A stretch of DNA of 64,000 nt from Micromonospora narathiwatensis (GTDB taxonomy: Bacteria > Actinomycetota > Actinomycetes > Mycobacteriales > Micromonosporaceae): the NCBI RefSeq assembly GCF_900089605.1, contig NZ_LT594324.1, positions 3,596,001-3,660,000 of the forward strand, given 5' to 3'. The translations under genes were made by a program, and so were the position numbers. The number at the start of each line of letters is the position of its first letter. The stretch's first letter is position 1. Shown here in pieces: positions 45,522-53,133 of this stretch. A model generated the notes under the pieces. That model was not told where the DNA came from and did no database searches. It saw only the letters and a program-made list of their open reading frames with translations.

Positions 45522-45953
45522 CTACAGACCGCCGGGCAGCACCCCCTCCTCGATGTCAGCGAAGTCGTCTTCGCTCTCCGCGAGGTAGGCCTCCCAGGCC
45601 GCCTTGTCCCAGATCTCCACCCGGGTGCTCGCGCCGATCACGACCAGGTCGCGGTCCAGCGCGGCGTACGAGCGCAGATGCCCGGGGATGGTTACCCGCC
45701 CCTGCTTGTCCGGCACCTCGTCGTGCGCGCTGGCGAAGAAGACCCGGCTGTAGGCACGGGCCGTCTTGCTCGTCATCGGCTGCGTGCGCAACTGGTCGGC
45801 GATCCGCTGGAACTCGGGCATCGGGAAGACGTAGAGACAGCGCTCCTGCCCTTTGGTGATCACGACACCCCCCGCCAGCTCATCCCGGAACTTCGCCGGA
45901 AGAATCAACCGGCCTTTGTCGTCCAGGCGCGGAGTGTGGGTGCCGAGAAACAT
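45522..45953 (-). CDS. mraZ: transcriptional regulator MraZ
   Basis: A 143-aa MraZ, with two SpoVT-AbrB-like repeats: [21 protein letters not shown] then [20 protein letters not shown]. The DxxGR motif is in both (DDKGR, DKQGR). MraZ forms a ring that binds repeated boxes upstream of its own gene and represses the dcw cluster. ATG 45953 begins the conserved MFLGTH; the frame is open upstream but unrelated. A box of three GTGG repeats lies 81-110 bp upstream. Confidence 0.95.
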   Translation of the reverse strand: MFLGTHTPRLDDKGRLILPAKFRDELAGGVVITKGQERCLYVFPMPEFQRIADQLRTQPMTSKTARAYSRVFFASAHDEVPDKQGRVTIPGHLRSYAALDRDLVVIGASTRVEIWDKAAWEAYLAESEDDFADIEEGVLPGGL

Positions 45954-46033
45954 CGGCCCAACCCCCTCGCCCTGAGCGACGTTCGCGGCGCCGCTGACCC
46001 CCCGGGCCGGTGTGGCCCTCCCGGCCTCACCAT

Positions 46034-46063
46034 CGCGCCCCACTCTACTCCACTTCCCTCCAC
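46034..46063 (-). promoter_or_regulatory. MraZ box: three GTGG direct repeats at 10-bp period
   Basis: On the minus strand three decamers run head to tail: GTGGAGGGAA, GTGGAGTAGA, GTGGGGCGCG. The spacing matches the E. coli MraZ box, where TGGGN repeats are separated by 5 bp. TAGAGT (46047-46042), a good -10 hexamer, is inside the array, with TTG-containing sequence at the -35 distance. MraZ binding would therefore occlude the promoter directly. Confidence 0.65.
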
Positions 46064-46070
46064 CTGCAAC

Positions 46071-46100
46071 CGGAAACGCCCGCGTGGCGCGGCGTTTCCG
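46071..46100. repeat. perfect 10-bp-arm inverted repeat in the mraZ-murT gap
   Basis: CGGAAACGCC and GGCGTTTCCG flank a 10-nt centre. It lies just upstream of the MraZ box. An overlapping 7-bp hairpin (GGCGCGG / CCGCGCC, 46086-46104) cannot form at the same time, so the sequence could switch between two folds if transcribed. It could equally be an operator. Confidence 0.55.
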
Positions 46101-46280
46101 CGCCCAAAAGAGCACGTCAAACGGGGTGGAGTGGAGTGGAGGGCAGGGCGGCCCCACGGCGCGCGTCCGCTACCCGACATAGATCGACTCCATCCGGGCG
46201 ACCGCGCGCTGGCCGTCCGCCGGGCACTCCCGCCCGAACGGTTCGCCGTCGGCAACGATCTGGCGGGCCCCGGGGTCCGG

Positions 46281-46286
46281 TAACCT
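46281..46286 (+). promoter_or_regulatory. -10 element, leaderless promoter of murT
   Basis: TAACCT is followed by seven bases and the murT GTG at 46294. No Shine-Dalgarno is present. Confidence 0.55.
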
Positions 46287-46293
46287 CGCTCGC

Positions 46294-47556
46294 GTGACGG
46301 ACGCGAAAATGCCCCTGCGGGCGAAGGTGGCCAGCTCCGTGTCGCGCACCGCCGCGGCGCTGTCCCGAGCCGCGGGCCGTGGCGACGGCTCGGTGATCGG
46401 CGGCTGGATCGGCCTCAAGATCGACCCTGACCTGCTCGCGCACCTGTCGGCCGGCCGCGCCATCGCGCTGGTTTCCGGCACCAACGGCAAAACCACCACC
46501 ACCCGGCTCACCACCGCCGCTGTCGGCGTGCTCGGCCGGGTCGCCACCAACTCCTTCGGCGCCAACATGCCCACCGGCCACACCTCGGCGCTGGCCAAGG
46601 CCGGCAGCACCCCGTACGCCGTGCTGGAGGTCGACGAGCACTACCTCGCGCAGGTGCTGGAGGCCACCGAGCCGCACGTGGTGGCCCTGCTCAACCTCTC
46701 CCGCGACCAGCTCGACCGGGCCAAGGAGGTCGCCATGATGGCGCAGCTCTGGCGCGCCGCGCTGGTCCGGCACGCCGACGTGCGGGTGGTGGCCAACGCC
46801 GACGACCCGATGGTGGTGTGGGCCGCCACGCCGCCCGCCGACCCGGCCCAGGGCCACATTCCGCCGCACGTCACCTGGTTCAGCGCCGGCCAGCGCTGGC
46901 ACGACGACTCGTGGGTCTGCCCGGAGTGCGGTTCCACCATCCAGCGCTCCGGCGAGCGGTGGTGGTGCACCGGCTGCCCACTGCGCCGCCCCGAGCCGCA
47001 CTGGACGGTCGAGGACGACGGCGTGCTCGACCCGGCCGGCGCCTGGCACAAGGTGCGGCTCCAGATTCCCGGCAAGGTCAACCTCGGCAACGCGGCCACC
47101 GCGCTGGCCGTCGCCGCCGAGTTCGGTGTACGGCCGGTGGACGCGGTCTCCCGGCTCGGGGCCGTCACCTCGGTCGCCGGCCGCTACGCCCAGGTCGACC
47201 GGGACGGGCGCAACGTCCGGCTGCTGCTGGCCAAGAACCCGGCCAGCTGGCTGGAGGCGTTCGACATGGCCGACGAGGCGCCGACGCTGCTCTCCATCAA
47301 CGCGCGCGACCCCGACGGGCTGGACACCTCCTGGCTCTTCGACGTCGACTTCGCGCCGCTGCGCGGCCGTCAGGTGCTGATCACCGGCGACCGGGCGTAC
47401 GACCTGGCCGTCCGGCTCGACGTCAACGGCGTGCCGTTCCAGCACGTACGCGGCTTCGACGAGGCGGTCCGGTCGGTGCCACCGGGCCGGCTGGAGGTCA
47501 TCGCCAACTACACCGCCTTCCAGGACATCCGAGCGGAGCTGGACCGTGTCAACTGA
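46294..47556 (+). CDS. murT: lipid II isoglutaminyl synthase, ATP-dependent subunit MurT
   Basis: A 420-aa Mur-ligase-like protein. With GatD it amidates alpha-carboxyl D-Glu of lipid II to D-isoglutamine. The P-loop is ALVSGTNGKTTTTRLTTAAV near residue 62. Inserted in the central domain is a four-cysteine zinc ribbon (C209, C212, C225, C228: CPECGS and CTGCP), typical of MurT. The C-terminal DUF1727 domain includes NYTAFQDIRAEL. It starts with GTG from a leaderless promoter, divergent from mraZ, and overlaps gatD by 11 bp. It is not a substitute for MurD, which joins D-Glu to the peptide. Confidence 0.93.
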   Translation: MTDAKMPLRAKVASSVSRTAAALSRAAGRGDGSVIGGWIGLKIDPDLLAHLSAGRAIALVSGTNGKTTTTRLTTAAVGVLGRVATNSFGANMPTGHTSALAKAGSTPYAVLEVDEHYLAQVLEATEPHVVALLNLSRDQLDRAKEVAMMAQLWRAALVRHADVRVVANADDPMVVWAATPPADPAQGHIPPHVTWFSAGQRWHDDSWVCPECGSTIQRSGERWWCTGCPLRRPEPHWTVEDDGVLDPAGAWHKVRLQIPGKVNLGNAATALAVAAEFGVRPVDAVSRLGAVTSVAGRYAQVDRDGRNVRLLLAKNPASWLEAFDMADEAPTLLSINARDPDGLDTSWLFDVDFAPLRGRQVLITGDRAYDLAVRLDVNGVPFQHVRGFDEAVRSVPPGRLEVIANYTAFQDIRAELDRVN

Positions 47557-48268
47557 GAGCCTGCGCATCGTCTGGATCTACCCCGACCTGCTGTCCACCT
47601 ACGGGGACCGGGGCAACGCCCTGATCCTGGCCCGCCGGGCCCAGCTGCGCGGCATGCCGGTCGAGGTGCTGGAGGTCCGCTCCGACCAGCGGCTGCCCGC
47701 CACCGCCGACATCTACCTGCTCGGCGGCGGCGAGGACGGCCCGCAGGCGCTGGGCGCGCAGCGGCTGATCGCCGACGGCGGCCTGCACCGGGCGGTGGCC
47801 CAGGGTTCGGTGGTGTTCGGCGTCTGCGCCGGCTACCAGCTCCTCGGCACCTCCTTCTTCGCCAAGGGCACCAAGTGCACCGGGCTGGAGCTGCTGGACA
47901 TCTCCTCCGACCGGGGGCCCACCCGGGCCGTCGGGGAGCTGGCCGGCGACGTCGACGGGCGGCTGGGCATCCCGTACCTGACCGGCTTCGAGAACCACGG
48001 CGGCCGGACCCACCTCGGACCGGGGGTGGCGCCGCTGGCCCGGGTCACCACCGGGGTCGGCAACGACGGGGCGACCGAGGGCGCCTGGCGGGGCAAGCTG
48101 CTCGGCACCTACTCGCACGGCCCGGCGCTGGCCCGCAATCCGGCCCTGGCCGACCTGCTGCTGCGCTGGGCGACCGGCATCCACCAGCTGCCCGCGATCG
48201 ACGACACCTGGGCCGACCGGCTCCGGTCCGAGCGTCGCGCCGCGGTGGCCGCCGCCGCCCGGGTGTGA
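47546..48268 (+). CDS. gatD: lipid II isoglutaminyl synthase, glutaminase subunit GatD
   Basis: A 240-aa class I glutaminase-like subunit that provides ammonia to MurT. The nucleophile is C94 in VVFGVCAGYQLLGTSFF, and the catalytic His is H191 in LLGTYSHGPAL. IVWIYPDLLSTYGDRGNALIL and YLLGGGEDGPQ are family signatures. The GTG lies inside the 3' end of murT. The TVP38-like gene is coupled to its stop by a GTGA overlap. Confidence 0.94.
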   Translation: MSTESLRIVWIYPDLLSTYGDRGNALILARRAQLRGMPVEVLEVRSDQRLPATADIYLLGGGEDGPQALGAQRLIADGGLHRAVAQGSVVFGVCAGYQLLGTSFFAKGTKCTGLELLDISSDRGPTRAVGELAGDVDGRLGIPYLTGFENHGGRTHLGPGVAPLARVTTGVGNDGATEGAWRGKLLGTYSHGPALARNPALADLLLRWATGIHQLPAIDDTWADRLRSERRAAVAAAARV

Positions 48269-48978
48269 CCCCCACCGCCCGGCAGCAGCGCCCCCGGCCG
48301 TCCCCCCGTCGGTTCGCCGCGCTGCTCCGGCAGCCGTCCGCGCGCCGGTTCGGGCTGCTGCTCCTGCTGCTCGCCGGGTGCGGGGTGGCCCTGCTGCTGG
48401 TGCCCCGGCCGGATCCGGCCGACCTGCCCCGGCTCGCCCACTCCCTCGGCGGGTACGCCCCGCTCGCGGCGATCCTGGGCGGAGCGCTGCTGATGGTGGC
48501 GCTGGTCCCGCGTACCTTCGTCACGCTCGCCGCGGGCGCGATCTTCGGCCCGCTGGCGGGTGCCGCGTACGCGCTCGGCGCGGCGCTGCTCGCGGCGGCG
48601 CTCGGCTTCACGGTCGGCCGCCTGCTGGGCCGGGAGTTCGTCGCCGAGCGGGTCCGCGGCCGGCTGGCCCGGCTGGACGGCTGGTTCTCCCGACAGAGCG
48701 TGCTCGGGGTGATCACCGTACGGCTGCTGCCGATCGCCGGGTTCGGGCTGGTCAGCTACGGCTACGGCACCACCGGGGCGCGGGTGGCGCCGTTCCTGGC
48801 CGGCAGCGTGATCGCCTCCGTCCCCACCGCCGTCGGCTACGCGGCACTCGGCGCGGCGGTCACCTCCCCCGGCCAGATCAACTGGTACGCCGTCGCGCCG
48901 GCCAGCCTCGGCCTGATCGCCAGCGTGGTCATCATCCGCCGCTGGTGGCGCGCCGAGCGCCAGCCAGCCCCGAGCTGA
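48265..48978 (+). CDS. TVP38/TMEM64 (DedA-superfamily) membrane protein
   Basis: A 237-aa integral membrane protein. The SNARE-associated/VTT domain includes ALVPRTFVTLAAGAIFGPLAGAAYAL, FTVGRLLGREFVAERVRGRLARL and LGVITVRLLPIAGFGLVSYGYG; the RLLPI/F motif is diagnostic. DedA-superfamily proteins include lipid scramblases and flippases, and some move undecaprenyl phosphate. Coupling to gatD (GTGA overlap) makes a carrier-lipid role attractive but unproven. The N-terminal 25 residues are basic. About six hydrophobic segments can be seen. Confidence 0.84.
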   Translation: MTPTARQQRPRPSPRRFAALLRQPSARRFGLLLLLLAGCGVALLLVPRPDPADLPRLAHSLGGYAPLAAILGGALLMVALVPRTFVTLAAGAIFGPLAGAAYALGAALLAAALGFTVGRLLGREFVAERVRGRLARLDGWFSRQSVLGVITVRLLPIAGFGLVSYGYGTTGARVAPFLAGSVIASVPTAVGYAALGAAVTSPGQINWYAVAPASLGLIASVVIIRRWWRAERQPAPS

Positions 48979-49743
48979 ATGACCACCGTCGAGGAGCCGC
49001 TGCCCGGCGGCTTCATCGCCGAGGTGGTCCGGATCGGCGACACCGTACGCCGCAGGCCACCCGCGAACGCCGAGTTCGTGGCGGCCCTGCTGCGGCACCT
49101 GGCCACCGCCGCGCCGGGGCTGGCCCCCGACCACCTCGGGACGGATGAGCGGGGACGGCAGGTGCTGACCCACCTCGACGGGCGGGTGCCCTGGCGGGAG
49201 CGGGAGGAACCGGCGTACTTCTCCGACGCTGCGCTGACCCGGCTGGCCGAACTGATCGGGGCGCTGCACGACGCGTGCGCTGGCACCCACCTGGCCGGGA
49301 GCGCGGAGACGGTCTGCCACCGCGACCTGTCCCCGAAGAACACGGTGTACCGGGACGCGCCTGCCGGGGTGCTTCCGGTGGCGCTGCTGGACTGGGACCT
49401 GGCCGCACCCGGGCGGCGGATCGAGGACGTGGCCTTCGCCGCCTGGCACTGGGCCGCCCTCGGCGGCGACGCGGACCCGGGCGAGCTTGGTCGGCGTTGC
49501 CGACTGCTCTGCGACGGCTACGACGCGGCGACGCCCGGCGCTCCACTCCCCCGGGATGAACTGGTGGACGTCATGCGCGACCAGATCGAGGGCACCTGGC
49601 GCGGAATCGACGCCGGGGCCGACCGGGACGAACCAGGCATGCGCCGGCTCCGCGCGGCCGGCGCGGTCGACGCGGTACGCGGCTGGCAAGAGTGGCTGCT
49701 CCGTCGCCGTCCGGCGGTCGAGGCGGCGCTCGGCATCCGCTGA
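48979..49743 (+). CDS. aminoglycoside phosphotransferase (APH)-family kinase-like protein
   Basis: A 254-aa small-molecule-kinase-like protein. The catalytic Brenner motif is VCHRDLSPKNTVYR and the metal-binding Asp is in VALLDWDLAAPGRRIEDVAF. The N-terminal lobe is short, lacks a clear nucleotide-binding Lys loop and is unlike true resistance enzymes, so a housekeeping or sugar/choline-kinase-like role is as likely as aminoglycoside inactivation. The ATG begins immediately after the TVP38-like stop. It is last in the murT-gatD run. A large hairpin follows at 49791-49840. Confidence 0.82.
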   Translation: MTTVEEPLPGGFIAEVVRIGDTVRRRPPANAEFVAALLRHLATAAPGLAPDHLGTDERGRQVLTHLDGRVPWREREEPAYFSDAALTRLAELIGALHDACAGTHLAGSAETVCHRDLSPKNTVYRDAPAGVLPVALLDWDLAAPGRRIEDVAFAAWHWAALGGDADPGELGRRCRLLCDGYDAATPGAPLPRDELVDVMRDQIEGTWRGIDAGADRDEPGMRRLRAAGAVDAVRGWQEWLLRRRPAVEAALGIR

Positions 49744-49790
49744 GGCCGTCCCGCTCCCGCCCCGGGCTCCTGCTTCCGCGATCGCCCTCG

Positions 49791-49840
49791 TTCAGGGAAA
49801 GAGTGGCCATTCTCCGCGGAATGACCGCTCTTTCCCTGAA
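49791..49840. terminator. long bidirectional hairpin between converging genes
   Basis: Two 22-nt arms (TTCAGGGAAAGAGTGGCCATTC and its near-complement, 49791-49812 and 49819-49840; quoted here as TTCAGGGAAAGAG and TGGCCATTC) enclose the 6-nt loop TCCGCG. As RNA the stem has one G-U pair and one mismatch. It is much more AT-rich than its surroundings and lies between the APH-like gene and leuS, which converge. It probably terminates both, and could belong to a repeat family. Confidence 0.7.
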
Positions 49841-49901
49841 ACTACGCGACGCGTCGAAACCGCGCGGCGTGCCGAACGAGCGCGCGAGGCGCACCGAACG
49901 G

Positions 49902-52742
49902 TCAGGCGACGACGGAGACCATGCGGCCCTTCACCACGATGACCTTGCGGGGCTCCTTGCCGGCCAGCGAGGCGGCCACCGCCTCCAGCGCGGCGGCCCG
50001 GACGTCGTCCTCGGACGCGTCGGCGGCCACCTCGATCCGGCCGCGCACCTTGCCGTTGACCTGCACCGGGTACGTCACCGTCTCGGCGACCAGCAGGGCC
50101 GGGTCGGCGGTCGGGAAGTCCGCGTACGCCAGGGAGGTGTCGTGGCCCAGCCGCTGCCACAGGTCCTCGGCGATGTGCGGGGCGAACGGCGCCAGCATCA
50201 GCACCAGCGGCTCGGCCACCTCGCGCGGCGTGGCCGACAGCCGGGTCAGCGCGTTGGTCAGCTCGATCAGCTTGGCGATGGCGGTGTTGAACCGGATCGC
50301 CTCCATGTCGTCGCGGACCCCGTCGATGACCTTGTGCAGCAGTCGGCGGGTCTCCTCGTCGGCCGGCGCGTCGGTGACCCGCGTCTCGCCGGTCTGCTCG
50401 TCGACCACCGCCCGCCAGGCCCGCTGCAGGAACCGGTACGAGCCGACCACCGCCCGGGTCTCCCACGGGCGGGACACCTCCAGCGGGCCCATCGACATCT
50501 CGTACACCCGGAAGGTGTCCGCGCCGTACGCCGCGCACATCTCGTCGGGGGTGACGACGTTCCTCAGCGACTTGCCCATCTTGCCGTACTCGCGCCTGAC
50601 CTCGGTCTCGCCGTGGAAGAACCGGCCGTCGACCTCGACGACCTCCTCGGCGGGCACGTAGACGCCCCGGGCGTCGGTGTAGGCGTACGCCTGGATGTAG
50701 CCCTGGTTGAACAGCTTGCGGAACGGCTCGAACGACGAGACGTGGCCCAGGTCGTACAGGACCTTGTGCCAGAACCGGGCGTACAGCAGGTGCAGCACGG
50801 CGTGCTCCTGGCCGCCGACGTACAGGTCGGTTCCCCCGGTGTCGCCGGGGCCCTGCGGGCCCATCCAGTACGCCTCGTTCGCCGGGTCGACGAAGCGCTC
50901 GCCGTTCGTCGGGTCCACGTAGCGCATCTCGTACCAGCAGGAGCCGGCCCACTGCGGCATCACGTTGGTCTCGCGGGTGTAGCGCTTCGGCCCGTCACCC
51001 AGGTCCAGCTCCACCTCGACCCAGTCGCGCCGCCGGGACAGCGGGGTCTCCGGGTTGCTCGCGGCGTCCTCCGGGTCGAAGGTGCGCGGCGAGAAGTCGT
51101 CCACCTCGGGCAGCTCGACCGGCAGCATCGACTCGGGCAGCGCGATCGGCGTGCCGGTCTCGTCGTACACGATGGGGAACGGCTCGCCCCAGTAGCGCTG
51201 CCGGGAGAACAGCCAGTCCCGCAGCCGCCAGGTCACCGCGCCGACGCCGCGCCCGTTGGCCTCCAGCCACTCGATGATCCGCGCCTTCGCGTCGGCCACC
51301 CCCAGGCCGTTCAGGTCCAGGCCGCGGTCGGGCGCGGCACTGTTGACCGCCGGACCGTCCCCGGTGTACGCCTTGCCCTCGAAACCCTCCGGCGGCTGCA
51401 CGGTACGCACGATCGGCAGGTCGAAGACCTCGGCGAAGGCCCAGTCCCGCTCGTCCTGGGCGGGCACCGCCATGATCGCGCCGGTGCCGTAGCCGGCCAG
51501 CACGTAGTCGGCGATGAAGATCGGGATGCGCCCGCCGGTGACCGGGTGGGTGGCGTACCCGCCGACGAAGACACCGGTCTTCTCCTTGGTCTCCGCCTGC
51601 CGCTCCACGTCCGTCTTGGCCCCGGCGGCCTTCCGGTACGCCTCGACGGCGGCCCGGGGGCTGGCGTGCCCGCCGGTCCACGCCTCCTTCGTCCCGGCCG
51701 GCCAGGCGGCGGGCACCAGCACGTCGACCAGCTCGTGCTCGGGGGCCAGCACCAGGTAGGTGGCGCCGAAGACGGTGTCCGGCCGGGTCGTGAACACCCG
51801 CACCGGGCCCTGGTCGGTCGGGAAGTCGATGTGTGCGCCCTGGGACCGGCCGATCCAGTTGCGCTGCATCAGCTTGATCGGCTCGGGCCAGTCCAGCTTG
51901 TCCAGGTCGTCCAGCAGCCGGTCACCGTACGCGGTGATCCGCATCATCCACTGCTTCAGGTTCCGCTTGAAGACCGGGAAGTTGCCCCGCTCGGAGCGGC
52001 CGTCGGCGGTGACCTCCTCGTTGGCCAGCACGGTGCCCAGCCCTGGGCACCAGTTCACCGGCGCCTCCGAGACGTACGCCAGCCGGTGGTCGTCGACGAC
52101 CTGCCGCCGCTCGCCCACGGTCAGCTCGGCCCAGGGGCGGCCGTCCGGGGTGGGCCGGGTGCCCCCCTCGAACTCGGCGATCAGCTCGGCGATCGGCCGG
52201 GCCCGCTTCGCGTCCCGGTCGTACCAGGAGTTGAAGACCTGCAGGAAGATCCACTGGGTCCAGCGGTAGAAGTCGGTGTCGATGGTGGCCACCGAGCGGC
52301 GCTCGTCGTGGGCCAGGCCCAGCCTGCGCAGCTGCGCCTTGTAGCGCTCGATGTTCGCCACGGTCGTGGTCCGCGGATGGGTGCCGGTCTGCACCGCGTA
52401 CTGCTCGGCGGGCAGGCCGAACGCGTCGAAGCCCATCGCGTGCAGCACGTTGCGCCCGGCCATCCGCTGGTAGCGGGCGAAGCAGTCGGTGCCGATGTAG
52501 CCCAGCGGGTGGCCGACGTGCAGGCCCGCGCCCGACGGGTACGGGAACATGTCCAGCACGTACAGCTTCTCGGCGCCGGCGCGCGGGTGGTCCGGGTCGG
52601 CGAGCGGCCCGGTCGGGTTCGGCGCGTGGAAGGTGCCCTCCCGCTCCCAGGTGTCCTGCCAGCGGTGCTCGATCTGCGCGGCCAGGGTCGCGGTGTACCG
52701 GAACGGGGGAATGTCGGTCGCCGGTGCGGCTGCCTCACTCAT
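49902..52742 (-). CDS. leuS: leucyl-tRNA synthetase
   Basis: A 946-aa class I synthetase that charges tRNA-Leu. The HIGH-type motif is HVGH (residues 75-78, [17 protein letters not shown]). The CP1 editing domain spans roughly 230-450 and includes [26 protein letters not shown] ([18 protein letters not shown], near 720) is the second signature. The anticodon-binding and C-terminal domains are complete. ATG 52742 follows GAGGAG. Upstream lies a leucine-rich leader peptide and terminator that probably attenuate transcription. Confidence 0.97.
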   Translation of the reverse strand: MSEAAAPATDIPPFRYTATLAAQIEHRWQDTWEREGTFHAPNPTGPLADPDHPRAGAEKLYVLDMFPYPSGAGLHVGHPLGYIGTDCFARYQRMAGRNVLHAMGFDAFGLPAEQYAVQTGTHPRTTTVANIERYKAQLRRLGLAHDERRSVATIDTDFYRWTQWIFLQVFNSWYDRDAKRARPIAELIAEFEGGTRPTPDGRPWAELTVGERRQVVDDHRLAYVSEAPVNWCPGLGTVLANEEVTADGRSERGNFPVFKRNLKQWMMRITAYGDRLLDDLDKLDWPEPIKLMQRNWIGRSQGAHIDFPTDQGPVRVFTTRPDTVFGATYLVLAPEHELVDVLVPAAWPAGTKEAWTGGHASPRAAVEAYRKAAGAKTDVERQAETKEKTGVFVGGYATHPVTGGRIPIFIADYVLAGYGTGAIMAVPAQDERDWAFAEVFDLPIVRTVQPPEGFEGKAYTGDGPAVNSAAPDRGLDLNGLGVADAKARIIEWLEANGRGVGAVTWRLRDWLFSRQRYWGEPFPIVYDETGTPIALPESMLPVELPEVDDFSPRTFDPEDAASNPETPLSRRRDWVEVELDLGDGPKRYTRETNVMPQWAGSCWYEMRYVDPTNGERFVDPANEAYWMGPQGPGDTGGTDLYVGGQEHAVLHLLYARFWHKVLYDLGHVSSFEPFRKLFNQGYIQAYAYTDARGVYVPAEEVVEVDGRFFHGETEVRREYGKMGKSLRNVVTPDEMCAAYGADTFRVYEMSMGPLEVSRPWETRAVVGSYRFLQRAWRAVVDEQTGETRVTDAPADEETRRLLHKVIDGVRDDMEAIRFNTAIAKLIELTNALTRLSATPREVAEPLVLMLAPFAPHIAEDLWQRLGHDTSLAYADFPTADPALLVAETVTYPVQVNGKVRGRIEVAADASEDDVRAAALEAVAASLAGKEPRKVIVVKGRMVSVVA

Positions 52743-52794
52743 GGCGTCTCCTCGGCGCGGGTCATGTCGGATTGGGAGGTCTGCTGCGGACACG

Positions 52795-52819
52795 AAAAAG
52801 CCCCTCGCGCAGGAGGGGC
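52795..52819 (-). terminator. attenuator terminator in the leuS leader
   Basis: On the minus strand GCCCCTC and GAGGGGC form a 7-bp stem (52819-52800) with a 6-nt loop, followed at once by TTTTT (52799-52795). It is a textbook intrinsic terminator, rare in this GC-rich genome, sitting 53 bp before the leuS start. It would stop leuS transcription unless another fold forms. Confidence 0.82.
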
Positions 52820-52821
52820 CG

Positions 52822-52854
52822 CCGTGCTGTCGCGCGTTCAGCGCATCAGCACGG
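52822..52854 (-). promoter_or_regulatory. pause/competing hairpin in the leuS leader
   Basis: CCGTGCTG (minus strand, 52854-52847) pairs perfectly with CAGCACGG (52829-52822) across a 17-nt loop. The first arm overlaps the last two sense codons and stop codon of the leader peptide. A ribosome finishing the peptide would break this hairpin, whereas one stalled at the Leu codons would not. That is the geometry of classical attenuation. Confidence 0.65.
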
Positions 52855-52884
52855 CTCGGTAAGAAGCAGGAAGACTCCGGCCAT
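52846..52884 (-). CDS. leuS leader peptide ([12 protein letters not shown])
   Basis: A 12-codon frame, ATG at 52884 and TGA at 52848-52846. Three successive leucine codons, CTG CTT CTT, sit in the middle. CTT is scarce in a genome of this composition, so two in a row is striking and suggests deliberate sensitivity to charged tRNA-Leu. TACACT lies seven bases before the ATG, so the leader would itself be leaderless. Its stop codon is inside the pause hairpin and the terminator follows 27 bases later. The regulatory role is inferred. Confidence 0.72.
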   Translation of the reverse strand: MAGVFLLLTEPC

Positions 52885-52891
52885 GACCGGC

Positions 52892-52897
52892 AGTGTA
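52892..52897 (-). promoter_or_regulatory. -10 element of the leuS leader transcript
   Basis: TACACT on the minus strand is followed by GCCGGTC and the leader-peptide ATG (52884). A -35 is not convincing. Confidence 0.55.
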
Positions 52898-52942
52898 CTC
52901 CTCCGACCTGACGGTCATCCGGCCCGCTCCACCGACCGGGAC

Positions 52943-53133
52943 ATTCCCCCGGTCCGGGGAATATTCCGGGCGTAAGCGACCGACCGGCTGCGGGGGTCGG
53001 CGAGGACGACAAACATGGTTAGCCTGAGAGACCAGTGAGATTTCTGCGGCAGACGAGGCTCGGCGTCGCGAACCCAACGGCGGGTCCAGGTGCTCTATAC
53101 AGAGCTGCCGTCCAGGCGACGAGGAGGAGGCCC
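52943..53133. other. divergent region between the leuS leader and moxR
   Basis: Together with the leuS leader, the stretch 52743-53133 has no other gene. It includes an inverted repeat ATTCCCC-N6-GGGGAAT (52943-52962), which overlaps a second palindrome GGAATATTCC (52958-52967); both are possible operators. TATACA at 53096-53101 is the best -10 for moxR, about 33 bp before its GTG. A -35 is weak. Confidence 0.45.

Larger units (their letters stand above)
45954..46293. other. 340-bp divergent control region between mraZ and murT
   Basis: No gene is present. Reading from mraZ outward, it holds the three-repeat MraZ box (46034-46063) with an embedded -10, a 10-bp-arm inverted repeat (46071-46100), three tandem GTGGA pentamers (46126-46140) and the TAACCT -10 of murT (46281-46286). 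The region drives the division cluster leftwards and lipid II amidation rightwards, so co-ordination of the two is plausible. Confidence 0.65.

Noticed and set aside
46294..47556. MurT considered as the missing MurD
   Set aside because: The protein has the four-Cys zinc ribbon and DUF1727 domain of MurT and is paired with GatD, so it amidates lipid II and does not add glutamate.
48979..49743. Aminoglycoside resistance gene
   Set aside because: The fold is APH-like, but the gene is coupled to murT-gatD and lacks features of known resistance enzymes, so a resistance call is not supported.
49692..52862. 1056-codon open frame on the + strand opposite leuS
   Set aside because: It is a shadow of leuS with His/Val/Gly-rich low-complexity translation, no domain and no ribosome-binding site.
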